This document shows, one piece after another, positions 17,435 to 26,341 of a stretch of 64,000 nt of DNA (position 1 is the stretch's first letter; every line of letters begins with the position of its first letter). Position numbers and translations under genes: made by a program. This DNA is from Cryobacterium algoritolerans. Its GTDB lineage: Bacteria > Actinomycetota > Actinomycetes > Actinomycetales > Microbacteriaceae. The stretch spans positions 38,536-102,535 of the forward strand of contig NZ_SOFP01000083.1 in the NCBI RefSeq assembly GCF_004402785.1. The letters run 5' to 3'. The notes under the pieces are model-generated. The model did no database searches and was not told the DNA's origin. It saw nothing but the letters and a program-made list of their open reading frames with translations.

Positions 17435-17758
17435 ATGTCTGCACGCGCCGTTACCGACGCGACTTTCGACCAGGAAGTCATCAACAACGAAAAGACCGTT
17501 CTGGTCGACTTCTGGGCCGAGTGGTGTGGCCCGTGTCGCGCCGTCAGTCCGATCCTCGACCAGATCGCGAGCGAGAACGCCGACAAGATCGACATCGTCA
17601 AGCTCAACGTCGACGACTTTCCGGCCCTGGCCGCGAAGTACCAGATCACCTCCATCCCCGCGATGAAGGTGTTCCAGGGGGGTGAGGTCGTCAAGACCGT
17701 CATCGGAGCCAAGCCCAAGGTCGCCCTCGTGGCCGACCTGGCCGCCTATCTGGCCTAG
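17435..17758 (+). CDS. trxA: Thioredoxin
   Basis: The 107-residue protein has the active site WCGPC (C31, C34) in LVDFWAEWCGPCRAVSP. The cis-Pro loop is TSIPAMKVFQGG. TAAGGAG lies about 8 nt before the ATG. It is reduced by the adjacent TrxB and donates electrons to ribonucleotide reductase and other targets. A strong terminator follows 34 nt after the stop. Confidence 0.97.
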   Translation: MSARAVTDATFDQEVINNEKTVLVDFWAEWCGPCRAVSPILDQIASENADKIDIVKLNVDDFPALAAKYQITSIPAMKVFQGGEVVKTVIGAKPKVALVADLAAYLA

Positions 17759-17792
17759 TTCAGTCACCGGCCGTCAGGTCGATACACGTGAG

Positions 17793-17828
17793 GACCCGCC
17801 CGGTACCACCACCCGGGCGGGTCTTTTT
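17793..17828 (+). terminator. Intrinsic terminator after trxA
   Basis: An 11-bp perfect GC stem has arms 17793-17803 and 17813-17823 (half-site GACCCGCCCGG). It encloses a 9-nt loop and is followed by TTTTT at 17824-17828. Confidence 0.95.
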
Positions 17829-17944
17829 CGTACCCCGATGGTCCCCACCCGACCTGACCCCTGCACGGTCACCGGAATTCGCCGCGAGGACAAGCCCCTG
17901 CGCGACACCGCCTACGATTGAAGCCACACCAGAACGGACGTGAC

Positions 17945-19264
17945 GTGACAGGACAGGGTTCACCCCAGACCGGCAACAATCTCGACCCGTGGTACCACCA
18001 CTACGCCGAGCGAGCCGCGGGCCTGCGCGCCTCCGAGGTCAGGGCCCTCTTCGCCGTGGCCTCCCGCCCCGAGGTGGTCTCCCTCGCCGGAGGCATGCCG
18101 TTCGTGGCGGCACTGCCACCAGACCTTGTGATCAACGCAATGGGCCGGGTCATGCGCGAACAGGGCCCGACAGCCCTGCAATACGGCTCCGGTCAAGGGG
18201 TTCCCGTGCTGCGGGAACAGATCCTCGAGGTGATGGCGCTCGAAGGCATCCGCGCCCACGCCGATGACGTGGTTGTCACCACGGGCTCCCAGCACGCCCT
18301 CGAACTCGTCAGCAAGCTCTTCCTCGACCCGGGCGACGTCGTGCTCTCCGAGGGCCCCAGCTACGTGACGGCCATGGTCATCTTCAAGTCCTATCAGGCC
18401 GAGGTTGACCACGTACCCATGGACGAGCACGGTCTCATCCCGGAGGCACTACGGGAGCACATCATCACCGTCAAGGCCGCCGGCAAGACGATCAAGTTCC
18501 TGTACACGATCCCCAACTTCCACAATCCCGCCGGAGTCACTCTGAGCTGGGCCCGCCGGATCGAGATCCTGGAGATCTGCCGCCGGAACGACATCCTGGT
18601 GCTCGAAGACAATCCGTATGGCCTGCTCTACTTCGACCAGCCGGCCCCGGATGCGATGCGTTCGCTCGAACAGGACGGCGTTCTCTACCTCGGCACGTTC
18701 TCCAAGACCCTCGCCCCGGGCTTCCGCGTGGGTTGGGCGATCGCGCCCCACGCCATCCGCGAGAAGCTCGTGCTCGCCAACGAGGCCGCGGTGTTATCGC
18801 CGAGCTCCTTCAGCCAGCTGGTGATCTCCGAGTACCTCTCCAGCGCTGATTGGAAGGGTCAGATCAACACCTTCCGGGGTGTGTACCACGAACGGAAGAA
18901 CGCCCTGCTCAGCGCGCTGGACGAGTACCTGCCCGAGCTGACCTGGACCAATCCCAACGGAGGCTTCTACGTCTGGGTCACCCTCCCCGACCCCCTCGAC
19001 TCCAAGGCCATGCTTCCGCGGGCCGTCAAAGAACTCGTGGCGTACACGCCCGGGACGGCGTTCTTCGCGGACGGCGACGGTCGCCAGAATATGCGCCTAT
19101 CCTTCTGCTATCCGACACCGGAACATATCCGAATTGGCATACGTCGCCTTGCTGCCGTGATTCGGGACGAACTCGACCTTCTCGACACGTTCGCCGGAAC
19201 GGGCTCCCTGAATCTGAACCGGGAGAACTCGCGGTTCAGCTCGCCCCCGCCCGACATCTCCTAG
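17945..19264 (+). CDS. PLP-dependent aminotransferase, class I/II (2-aminoadipate/MocR-core type)
   Basis: GTG 17945 (MTGQGSPQTGNNLDPWYHHYAER) gives 439 residues; a TTG at 17918 is an alternative. Fold-type-I features are SLAGGMPF near the N-terminus, VVTTGSQHALELVSKLFLDPGD, IPNFHNPAGVTLS, VLEDNPYGLLYF, and the PLP lysine in TFSKTLAPGFRVGW, and the substrate Arg near QNMRLSFCY. These resemble LysN/aromatic aminotransferases and the catalytic half of MocR regulators, but no HTH domain is attached. The substrate is not determinable. It is 40 nt upstream of the ATP-grasp gene. Confidence 0.85.
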   Translation: MTGQGSPQTGNNLDPWYHHYAERAAGLRASEVRALFAVASRPEVVSLAGGMPFVAALPPDLVINAMGRVMREQGPTALQYGSGQGVPVLREQILEVMALEGIRAHADDVVVTTGSQHALELVSKLFLDPGDVVLSEGPSYVTAMVIFKSYQAEVDHVPMDEHGLIPEALREHIITVKAAGKTIKFLYTIPNFHNPAGVTLSWARRIEILEICRRNDILVLEDNPYGLLYFDQPAPDAMRSLEQDGVLYLGTFSKTLAPGFRVGWAIAPHAIREKLVLANEAAVLSPSSFSQLVISEYLSSADWKGQINTFRGVYHERKNALLSALDEYLPELTWTNPNGGFYVWVTLPDPLDSKAMLPRAVKELVAYTPGTAFFADGDGRQNMRLSFCYPTPEHIRIGIRRLAAVIRDELDLLDTFAGTGSLNLNRENSRFSSPPPDIS

Positions 19265-19304
19265 CCCCAGAACCAATCGGCCAGAACAAGGAAAAACCCT
19301 GATC

Positions 19305-20261
19305 ATGAGTGAATTAGCGGTACTTGACATCATCGTGCTAGCCGGCGGGATCTCGCACGAACGCGACGTGTCATTGCGTTCGGGACGCCGAGTCGCGGAC
19401 GCACTCACGGGCCGAGGCCACACCGTAACCGTACTCGACCCACAGGCCGGGCTGCTCGCCGACCTCACGCGTCGCCACCCCGACGTGGTCTGGCCGGTGG
19501 TGCACGGGGCGACCGGTGAGGACGGCGCTCTCCTCGCTCTGCTCGAGACGACCGGAATCCCTCACGTCGGTTCGCGAGGAGGACCGGCGGCACTCGCGTG
19601 GTCCAAGCCGACGGCGAAGGAACTCGTCCGTCGGGCCGGATTCCCGACTCCGGACTGGATCGCGCTCTCGAAGGAGACCTTCCGTGACCTAGGTGCCGCG
19701 AGTGTGCTCGAGCACGTTCTCTCCTCGCTGCCCACTCCACTGGTCGTCAAGCCGGCCGAGGGCGGCTCGGCCCAGGGTGTCACCATCGTCGAGACGTCAG
19801 CGGAACTGCCGCGCGCGATGGTCGACGCGTACACCTACGCATCCGTCGCGGTCGTAGAAGAGAAGATCATCGGCACCGAACTTGCAGTCACCGTCATCGA
19901 CACCGGTGACGGACCCACCGCACTGCCGGCCGTGGAGATCTCTCCCCTCGTCGGCGTCTACAGCTTCGAGGCACGGTATATCGCCGGCGACACACTCTTC
20001 TACACCCCGGCCCGAATCTCTCCCGAGGTCGCCGCGCGGGTCGCCGAGACTGCCGTGGCCGTGCACAGCCTCCTCGGACTCCGACACATCTCCCGGATCG
20101 ATCTCATCGTCGACGACCATGGCACACCATGGTTCCTTGAGGCGAACGTGCTTCCGGGATTGACGGAGACCAGCCTCGTACCGCAATCGATCGAGGCCTC
20201 CGGCCAGTCCCTCGGCGCCGTCTACGAAGCACTTGCCCAGGCGGCACTCGAACACGACTGA
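19305..20261 (+). CDS. D-alanine--D-alanine ligase family ATP-grasp protein
   Basis: The 318-residue protein has Ddl order: VLAGGISHERDVSLRSGR (N-terminal substrate motif), HGATGEDGALLALLETTGIPHVGS, the ATP-grasp PLVVKPAEGGSAQGV, and RIDLIVDDHGTPWFLEANVLPGLTETS at the metal site. It likely joins two D-amino acids or a related pair for wall synthesis. It is somewhat shorter than housekeeping Ddl (about 350) and sits beside parS, not with mur genes, so it may be a paralogue. AAGGAAAAACC precedes the ATG. Confidence 0.82.
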   Translation: MSELAVLDIIVLAGGISHERDVSLRSGRRVADALTGRGHTVTVLDPQAGLLADLTRRHPDVVWPVVHGATGEDGALLALLETTGIPHVGSRGGPAALAWSKPTAKELVRRAGFPTPDWIALSKETFRDLGAASVLEHVLSSLPTPLVVKPAEGGSAQGVTIVETSAELPRAMVDAYTYASVAVVEEKIIGTELAVTVIDTGDGPTALPAVEISPLVGVYSFEARYIAGDTLFYTPARISPEVAARVAETAVAVHSLLGLRHISRIDLIVDDHGTPWFLEANVLPGLTETSLVPQSIEASGQSLGAVYEALAQAALEHD

Positions 20262-20283
20262 AGTCTGCACGACCGGATTGAGT

Positions 20284-20299
20284 GGTTTCACGTGAAACA
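20284..20299. other. parS site 1
   Basis: The sequence ggtttcacgtgaaaca matches the bacterial parS consensus TGTTTCACGTGAAACA except for the first base. It is the ParB-CTP loading site used in chromosome segregation. It lies 23 nt downstream of the ligase-like gene. Confidence 0.93.
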
Positions 20300-21005
20300 T
20301 CGACAATCATCGACGGGCGGTGCTGAGCGCACTTCGATGATGCCTCATCTACTGCCCGGAAGAGTGCGAACGAACGCGTGGAAAGCCGCATTTCGTGTCG
20401 TCAGGATTGATCCTAAGGTCCACCACGGGAAGTTGACCGGACCGCTTTTTGCGGGGTTTTACGCCCAAATCTGCCCACTGTTGAATATTTCCCAGATTCA
20501 TTTAGATTCCAGCAACGCGCCGGCAACCACGTCCAGGGTTTCAGGGGAGGTCAGCTGACCCTCTGGTTGCGACGCTGTCGACACTGCCGGGCCCCGATTT
20601 TGGGAATTGTCTCGATCGTCGCAGAGGGGCATGACGTGTGCGTCACACCGTAGCGCGTTAGTCGGTGGACCCTGAATCCCGCAACGCCGATAGCTTCCCC
20701 TCACGGCGTCCAACATGTCACCATCATTCCCAGACCATCATTCCCACACCGTCATTCCCGAACTGCCATCGGATGGCCTGTGCTCGCGACAGGGCCTGGA
20801 TCCACGGAAGCAACCCGTCCGGTCGGGGGATGGATCCTTCCCCTCTCAATCGTGACTTCGGCCTCGTTCACGCCACCGGAAACGCACTCACACGCTGCGC
20901 GGTCCAGACGCTGACAGGGAACGGGCACGTCGAAGCTCATGTTCTCCACCAGGACCGGGGATGTCTCACCGCCGCGATCCCATTCCCGTAAACCCTTAGC
21001 GTCAA

Positions 21006-21021
21006 CGTTTCACGTGAAACA
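21006..21021. other. parS site 2
   Basis: The sequence cgtttcacgtgaaaca carries the 14-bp palindrome GTTTCACGTGAAAC intact at 21007-21020, within the gene-free region. Confidence 0.93.
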
Positions 21022-21590
21022 TTCTCCAGAGTTTCCACTCAGGACGAACGCAGGGTGGCAACGAGTATCGAGGCCGGTACGCACTCAACACCCGTGTACT
21101 CACAGCCCACGCCTACACGGCAAACGAATTCCACCGCCGGCGTGAACACCCCCCAGCCGGACACTCGACGTGCTCCCTTCGACCTGTTGCGGAGATCTTA
21201 GAACTGGTCAACTTGCCAGCCGCGGTCGGAGACCGCCTTCAAAAGAATCGAGCGCTTACCTGGCCCTCGGAGCAGCAGTGGTGAGCAAGTGCGTATAGAT
21301 CGATTCCCAAGGAAATCGAACCCCGGGATCTGGGACGAGTATCGACAATGCGTCCCGCTGGGGGTCTCGACGGCGGGTCACTGCCGCTGTTGGCCAGGCC
21401 TCGTTCGGCCAGCGCCGTGCTCGTGTGCAGCCGGCGAACACGGTCGCCGGCACTGCTCGACAAACCGTCACCACCCGCGCCCAGCCCGCGCCCTGGCGAT
21501 GACAGGCGACTTCCGGTCGCACTGGCAGGACAGGCAAGGCAGGGAAGGAAAGGGAACTTCCGGTTAGCGGGCGGCCCAGCAGGCGACCCG

Positions 21591-21705
21591 GCGTGCGACC
21601 CGGCGTGCGACTCAGCGTGCGACCCGGCGTGCGGCTCAGCGTGCGGCTCAACGTGCGGCTCAGCGTGCGGCTCAGCGTGCGGCTCAGCGTGCGGCTCAGC
21701 GTGCT
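21591..21705. repeat. 12-bp tandem repeat array (gcgtgcggctca)
   Basis: About nine and a half copies of a 12-bp unit run from 21591 to 21705. The first copies vary at two positions (gacccg/gactca) and the last ones are homogeneous (gcgtgcggctca). Because 12 is a multiple of three, the array stays open in several frames, which explains apparent repetitive proteins. No distinct spacers are present. Confidence 0.92.
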
Positions 21706-21819
21706 GAGTCTGCCACCGGAACGGCACTGGCAACAGGCTCACGCCCAGGTACACCGTGGCGACGGACGGGATGACACCGTGCCGGTGAACCCGCCGCGAA
21801 GCCCGGGGGAGAGCCTGCC

Positions 21820-21939
21820 GCAGAACCCACCGCAGAACCCACCGCAGAACCTGACGCAGTACCCACCGCAGTACCCACCGCAGTACCCACCGCAGTACCC
21901 ACCGCAGTACCCACCGCAGTACCCACCGCAGTACCCACC
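21820..21939. repeat. 12-bp tandem repeat array (ccaccgcagtac)
   Basis: About ten units of 12 bp run from 21820 to 21939. The first three read ccaccgcagaac; the rest read ccaccgcagtac after one divergent unit (ctgacgcagtac). The copies are more uniform toward the right, suggesting recent expansion. It lies 115 nt from the first array, between parS 2 and 3. Confidence 0.93.
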
Positions 21940-22123
21940 CGGGCGCCTGACGGAGCGCCTGCCGGAACACGTGGGGAAAACCGGGTAGCGGTGGGGGAGT
22001 GAGTGCGGTTGCGCTCTAATGTATCCGGGACCGGTTTCCTGCGCGCATGACCGAACCCGAGCTATTGGGACAGGAGCCCTGAACACTGCAGCCCATCGAA
22101 CAGGGCAGGCCAAGCGACGGTCG

Positions 22124-22139
22124 TGTTTCACGTGAAACA
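22124..22139. other. parS site 3
   Basis: The sequence TGTTTCACGTGAAACA is a perfect 16-bp match to the parS consensus. Confidence 0.96.
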
Positions 22140-22988
22140 TGATGCGGCTCGCCCGGAGCAGTGACACCTAATCGTGTCTCCCCACGCCACACGCGGCGGG
22201 TGACGCTCCGACCAGACAGTACCCACTTAGACAGCCTCCTCCTGGATGGACCCAATCAGGACGAGGAAGCCGACCAAAAACACCGGCCGTCGTGCCGTGG
22301 ACACTCGTCCAGGGCTGACACCACCCGGGTTCACGACGCCACGCTGGCCCGAGCGACGACCAAGGGTCCGGGCTGACCGTAAGGGCGCCGCTGGCGCTGT
22401 GACGGATGAGGCGCCCGGTAGGGCGGAGTACGGAGCGCCAGGCGCTAGGGGTATTGGGCTCTGAGGGTGTGCTCCGGACCTGGGGTGACCACCGACGACC
22501 AGCTCTCGCGAACCGCCGCAGAACGCGGCCAACCGCGGCGCAAGACAGATCGACTATCGAGGCGCAACAGCGCTGTGACACGCTGGCAGCCGCGGCAGGC
22601 GCCGTAAAAGGGAAGCAGCGCAGCAGCCAGCGCATGCGCCGATACATGCATGAGCCCTCAGGAGCTCGTGTACGTGGCGCCGAAGATCGGACACGCAATG
22701 CACGGGAACTCCATGAGCGGCGCACGACCCAGCAGCGCGCCGCCGATAGCCGGACACGGCTCCACGGCCGTGCGTGACACCATCACATCATCGAGGACAA
22801 TTTCCCGCAGTCGCTGCGCACACCGTCGATCTTGTGGCCGCTGCGACATCCCACCAACGGCCACGCAAAGCACTACGCTTCACGACACCGGTTGAAGCGC
22901 TCGACGAGTAGCGACTGGTACTCCAAGAATCCGAAGGTCGCAAAGCCCAGTTGACTCCGCCCTCCGTCACCTCCACGCAGCGTCAGCA

Positions 22989-23004
22989 TGTTTCACGTGA
23001 AACT
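22989..23004. other. parS site 4
   Basis: The sequence tgtttcacgtgaaact matches 15 of 16 consensus bases. It lies 178 nt downstream of the parB stop. Confidence 0.94.
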
Positions 23005-23181
23005 ATGCAGACAAGCCACTGCAGGCCGCACGAAGCAGCACGCATTGGCACCCAGTTTCGGAGCATGGGGGAGTGGGCAAGCCGCTCGCATAGGCTGTCA
23101 AGAGAGTGCGGGAACAGCCCAGGTACGCAAAGGAGCCCAGCAGGAAGCCCGGCACGAGACCTCCCCAAGAATCAAAAAAGA

Positions 23182-24141
23182 TCAGCTGGCGCCGAAACCC
23201 GGTTCGCCAATGACGCCCAAAATTCGGTTGAGGTCACCTATTGTCGCAAAATCAACCGTGATCTGGCCTTTTCTTGCACCTAAGCGGATCTTCACCCGGG
23301 TGTCGAGCCGGTCCCCGAGGTGATCCGCAATCTCGTCGAGGTGCCCCTGCCGGCGGCCGGCAGCCGGCTTCGCCTTCGTCGGGCGAGATTCGGTGGTGGC
23401 GGCTGCCTCAGCCGCGCGCACGGACAGGTCCTCGTTGACAATCTTGTCGGCAAGCCGCAGCATTCCCTCGGCGTCACCAACCGAGAGGATGGCCCGGGCG
23501 TGGCCGGCCGTGAGAACACCGGCGGCAACGCGAAGCTGGACCGCCTCCGGAAGCTTCAGCAGACGAATGGTGTTCGTTATCTGAGGACGGGACCGCCCGA
23601 TCTTCTGGGCAAGTTCATCCTGGGTGATGCCGAAATCGGCCAGCAGTTGCTGGTACGCAGATGCCTCCTCCAGAGGATTGAGCTGTGCGCGGTGCAGGTT
23701 CTCCAGCAGCGCGTCGCGCAACATGTCGACATCCGCGGTCTCCCGCACGATGGCCGGGATGGTGTCGAGGCCAACCTCTTTCGTGGCGCGCAACCTGCGC
23801 TCACCCATGACCAGTTCGTACTTCCCTGGCAGCTCCAGGATCGGCCGCACCACGATCGGCTGCAGAACACCGACCTCGCGAATGCTGTGAACAAGTTCGG
23901 CGAGGTCGCTCTCGTCGAAGACACTCCGGGGCTGGTGTGCGTTCGGCACGATATCCGCGGGATCGAGGTGAGCCAGACGCGCCCCCGGAACGGGCAGGAG
24001 ATCCTGGGCTTCCACCATCTCGACCGGACGCAACGCCTCGGAGTACGGGAAGAAAACGTCGACCGGGCGGGCGAGCGTCGGGTCGTCCTGTATGGGGATC
24101 AGGGCACCGATTCCCCGACCAAGTCCGGTTCGTTTAGCCAT
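23182..24141 (-). CDS. parB: Chromosome partitioning protein ParB
   Basis: The 319-residue protein binds parS, uses CTP to load and slide as a clamp, and recruits SMC and ParA. The CTPase/ParB-N domain (about residues 50-150) has VPNAHQPRSVFDESDLAELVHSIREVGVLQPI and the arginine patch GERRLRATKE. The HTH contains QDELAQKIGRSRPQITNTIRLLKLP. VLTAGHARAIL follows, and a C-terminal dimerization domain ends the protein. It overlaps parA by 8 nt. Confidence 0.97.
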   Translation of the reverse strand: MAKRTGLGRGIGALIPIQDDPTLARPVDVFFPYSEALRPVEMVEAQDLLPVPGARLAHLDPADIVPNAHQPRSVFDESDLAELVHSIREVGVLQPIVVRPILELPGKYELVMGERRLRATKEVGLDTIPAIVRETADVDMLRDALLENLHRAQLNPLEEASAYQQLLADFGITQDELAQKIGRSRPQITNTIRLLKLPEAVQLRVAAGVLTAGHARAILSVGDAEGMLRLADKIVNEDLSVRAAEAAATTESRPTKAKPAAGRRQGHLDEIADHLGDRLDTRVKIRLGARKGQITVDFATIGDLNRILGVIGEPGFGAS

Positions 24142-25078
24142 TACTACGCTTCTCCTGTCCTGGGGCGCCCCGTCGGGCGATTTCTGCTGCTGCTTCGAGG
24201 TAGGAGAGCGATCCTGCAGAGTTCAGGTCGTAGCTAATGACGCTCTGGCCGTAGCTCGGGGCCTCAGACACGCGCACAGAGCGCGGAATCAGCGTATCCA
24301 GCACCTGGTTCGGGAAATGGTCCCGCACATCCTGCGCCACCTGGTTGGCCAGGTTGGTGCGGCTGTCGTACATCGTGAGCAGGATCGTGGACACCGTCAG
24401 TTCCGGATTGAGGTGTTTCTCAATCAACTCAATGTTCTTGAGGAGCTGGCTGAGACCCTCGAGGGCGTAGTACTCGCACTGGATCGGGATGAGCACCTCG
24501 CGCGCGGCGACGAAGGCGTTGATCGTGAGCAGCCCCAACGATGGCGGACAATCAATGAAGACGTAATCATAGGGATCCTCCATCGACTTCAGGTGCACCG
24601 CGAGGGCGCGGCTGAGCCGTTGCTCCCTGGCGACGAGGGAGACAAGTTCGATCTCTGCTCCGGCCAGGTGGATGGTCGCGGGCACGCAATACAGCGAACC
24701 GACCTCTGGACTCTCCTGTACGACAGCGGCCAGTTCCATGTCGTTCACGATGACGTCGTAAACGCTCGGGGTTTCCGCACGGTGTTCGACGCCAAGTGCC
24801 GTTGACGCATTGCCCTGGGGGTCAAGGTCAATCACCAACACGCGGGCACCCTGCCTGGACAGTGCCGCCGCGAGGTTGACTGCGGTCGTGGTCTTGCCGA
24901 CCCCGCCCTTCTGGTTCGAGATGGTGATCACCCGGGTCTGTTCGGGTTTCGGCAGCTGCTCGGCCGCGATCACCTGCCGACGACGAGTCAGCTCGGAGAT
25001 CTCGCGCGCCAGGGGAGTGGTGTCGTCGAACCCTGGGGCGGTCTTGGTGCTTTGCTGGTTTTCGCCAGGATGTTTCAC
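24134..25078 (-). CDS. parA: Chromosome partitioning ATPase ParA
   Basis: The 314-residue deviant-Walker ATPase drives movement of ParB-parS complexes. Motifs are ISNQKGGVGKTTTAVNLAAAL (Walker A with signature Lys), VLVIDLDPQGNASTALG, and FIDCPPSLGLLTINAF. A roughly 50-residue N-terminal extension precedes the ATPase core, as in other Actinobacteria. The GTG start (25076-25078) lies inside parS 5, with AAAGG just upstream of the palindrome. Confidence 0.96.
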   Translation of the reverse strand: MKHPGENQQSTKTAPGFDDTTPLAREISELTRRRQVIAAEQLPKPEQTRVITISNQKGGVGKTTTAVNLAAALSRQGARVLVIDLDPQGNASTALGVEHRAETPSVYDVIVNDMELAAVVQESPEVGSLYCVPATIHLAGAEIELVSLVAREQRLSRALAVHLKSMEDPYDYVFIDCPPSLGLLTINAFVAAREVLIPIQCEYYALEGLSQLLKNIELIEKHLNPELTVSTILLTMYDSRTNLANQVAQDVRDHFPNQVLDTLIPRSVRVSEAPSYGQSVISYDLNSAGSLSYLEAAAEIARRGAPGQEKRSNG

Positions 25079-25086
25079 GTGAAACC
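25071..25086. other. parS site 5, overlapping the parA start codon
   Basis: The sequence tgtttcacgtgaaacc carries the 14-bp core GTTTCACGTGAAAC at 25072-25085. On the minus strand the inner GTG of CACGTG is the parA start codon, and the ribosome binding site AAAGG overlaps its edge. Confidence 0.94.
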
Positions 25087-25163
25087 TTTGCAGTCGACGG
25101 TTAATGAGCCATCCAGAGGCCCTGATTCTGACCGCACCTATCGCTCAGGCCGAAAATCGGGGA

Positions 25164-25793
25164 CTAATCCACTGTAGCCCTAATGACCCTCGTGACATCC
25201 GGAAGCACACCCTTGCCGAGCGTGATTACCTCGACACTGTCGAGGAGATACTTGCGGATGGCCTTCGCCGCGGCCTCGATTTCGCCCTGGGCACCCGCAC
25301 CCTTCATCAGTACCAGCTCACCACCCGGCCGGAGCAGGGGAGCGGTGAGGGGGATCAGGGTGCGAAATGCACTCACGGCCCGCGCGGTGACCTGGTCCAG
25401 GCGCTGGGGAAGACGCACGTCTTCGGCCCTCGCCCGCATCACTATCGTGTTGCCGAGGCCGAGCGCTGCGACCTGCTCGGACAGCCAGGCCACCCGACGT
25501 TCCATCGGTTCGATCAAGACAAAGGATACCTCGGGCCGGGCGATGGCCAGCACCAGACCGGGCAGGCCGGCCCCTGAACCGACGTCTCCGACCAGGCCGG
25601 GCCGGAGCAGGGGAGCGACGATCGCACAGTTGAGGATGTGCCGACTCCAGAGCCGCGGAAGCTCGAGTGGCCCGATCAGTCCTCGTTCTTCTCCCTGGGC
25701 CGCGAGGTTGTGAGCGAAGGCGCGGGCAACATCAATCCGTTCCCCGAACAGTTCGGAGGCGACGGCCGGTTCGGCCTCAAGGATCTCAGTCAC
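25164..25793 (-). CDS. rsmG: 16S rRNA (guanine-527-N7)-methyltransferase RsmG
   Basis: The 209-residue SAM-dependent methyltransferase modifies G527 of 16S rRNA; loss gives low-level streptomycin resistance. Motif I is VGDVGSGAGLPGLVLAIARP, preceded by LWSRHILNCAIV. FVLIEPMERRVAWLSE and TARAVSAFRTLIPLTAPLLRPGG follow. GTG 25793 is 14 nt downstream of khpB. The gene order rsmG-khpB-yidC-yidD-rnpA-rpmH is highly conserved. Confidence 0.95.
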   Translation of the reverse strand: MTEILEAEPAVASELFGERIDVARAFAHNLAAQGEERGLIGPLELPRLWSRHILNCAIVAPLLRPGLVGDVGSGAGLPGLVLAIARPEVSFVLIEPMERRVAWLSEQVAALGLGNTIVMRARAEDVRLPQRLDQVTARAVSAFRTLIPLTAPLLRPGGELVLMKGAGAQGEIEAAAKAIRKYLLDSVEVITLGKGVLPDVTRVIRATVD

Positions 25794-25807
25794 TTCTTCG
25801 AGTGTTG

Positions 25808-26323
25808 CTAGGAAGCGGTGATGACCGTGTGGCGGTCGCGACCCTCGCCCTTGGATTCGGAGACGTAACCGTGCTCCGAGACAAGGTCGTGCACCAGCTT
25901 GCGTTCGTACGAGGACATCGCCGGCAGCGAAGCCTCGGCGGCCCCGCCCTCGATGCGCTCGATCGCGCGGGCAACCAGGGAAGCCAATTCGGCCTGCCGG
26001 GCATCCCGCGATCCACCGATGTCGAGGATCAATCGCGAAAACGAGCCGGTCTTGTTCTGCACGGCCAGCCGCGTGAGTTCCTGCAGCGCATTCACTGTCT
26101 CCGGCTTGGACAGGAGCCTGAGGTTGTCGGCATCCGTCGCCTGCACGGAGACGTAGGCCCTCCCGTTGTGAGCGTCGATGTCGATGTCACCGTCGAGATC
26201 GCAGATATCGAGGAACTCCTCGATGTAGTCGGCGGCAATGTCCCCTTCCTTCTCGAGCTGGTCGAGCGTGGGGGAGTCGTCGGCCGGGGCATCCGCGGCG
26301 ATCACGTCAGTGTTCTCAGTCAC
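25808..26323 (-). CDS. khpB: R3H/KH domain RNA-binding protein KhpB (Jag)
   Basis: The 171-residue protein has a short acidic N-terminus, a KH-type domain (DQLEKEGDIAADYIEEFLDICDLDGDIDI, with GRAYVSVQ) and a C-terminal R3H domain (SSYERKLVHDLVSEHGYVSESKGEGRDRHTVI). KhpB works with KhpA as an RNA chaperone in cell-size and wall control. It lacks the N-terminal Jag domain of Bacillus. It sits 18 nt downstream of yidC. Confidence 0.92.
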   Translation of the reverse strand: MTENTDVIAADAPADDSPTLDQLEKEGDIAADYIEEFLDICDLDGDIDIDAHNGRAYVSVQATDADNLRLLSKPETVNALQELTRLAVQNKTGSFSRLILDIGGSRDARQAELASLVARAIERIEGGAAEASLPAMSSYERKLVHDLVSEHGYVSESKGEGRDRHTVITAS

Positions 26324-26341
26324 GTTGGTCTTCTGTCTTTT

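Larger units (their letters stand above)
20262..23181. other. Gene-free parS-rich centromere region
   Basis: About 2.9 kb lies between the ligase-like gene and parB. Every frame longer than 60 codons here overlaps others and translates to Arg/Pro/Cys/His-rich low-complexity sequence, or to reading of the tandem arrays, so I accept none as a gene. What is visible is four parS palindromes spaced 0.7-1.1 kb apart and two 12-bp tandem arrays at 21591-21705 and 21820-21939. Base composition is less biased than in genes around it, consistent with non-coding or decayed sequence. Confidence 0.65.

Noticed and set aside
21591..21939. CRISPR array
   Set aside because: Units are contiguous 12-mers without spacers and no cas genes are present.
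21239..21970. 243-codon minus-strand frame with WVLR and EPHA repeats
   Set aside because: The repeats are simply translated 12-bp arrays; frames on the opposite strand are equally open and no ribosome binding site or conserved segment is present.
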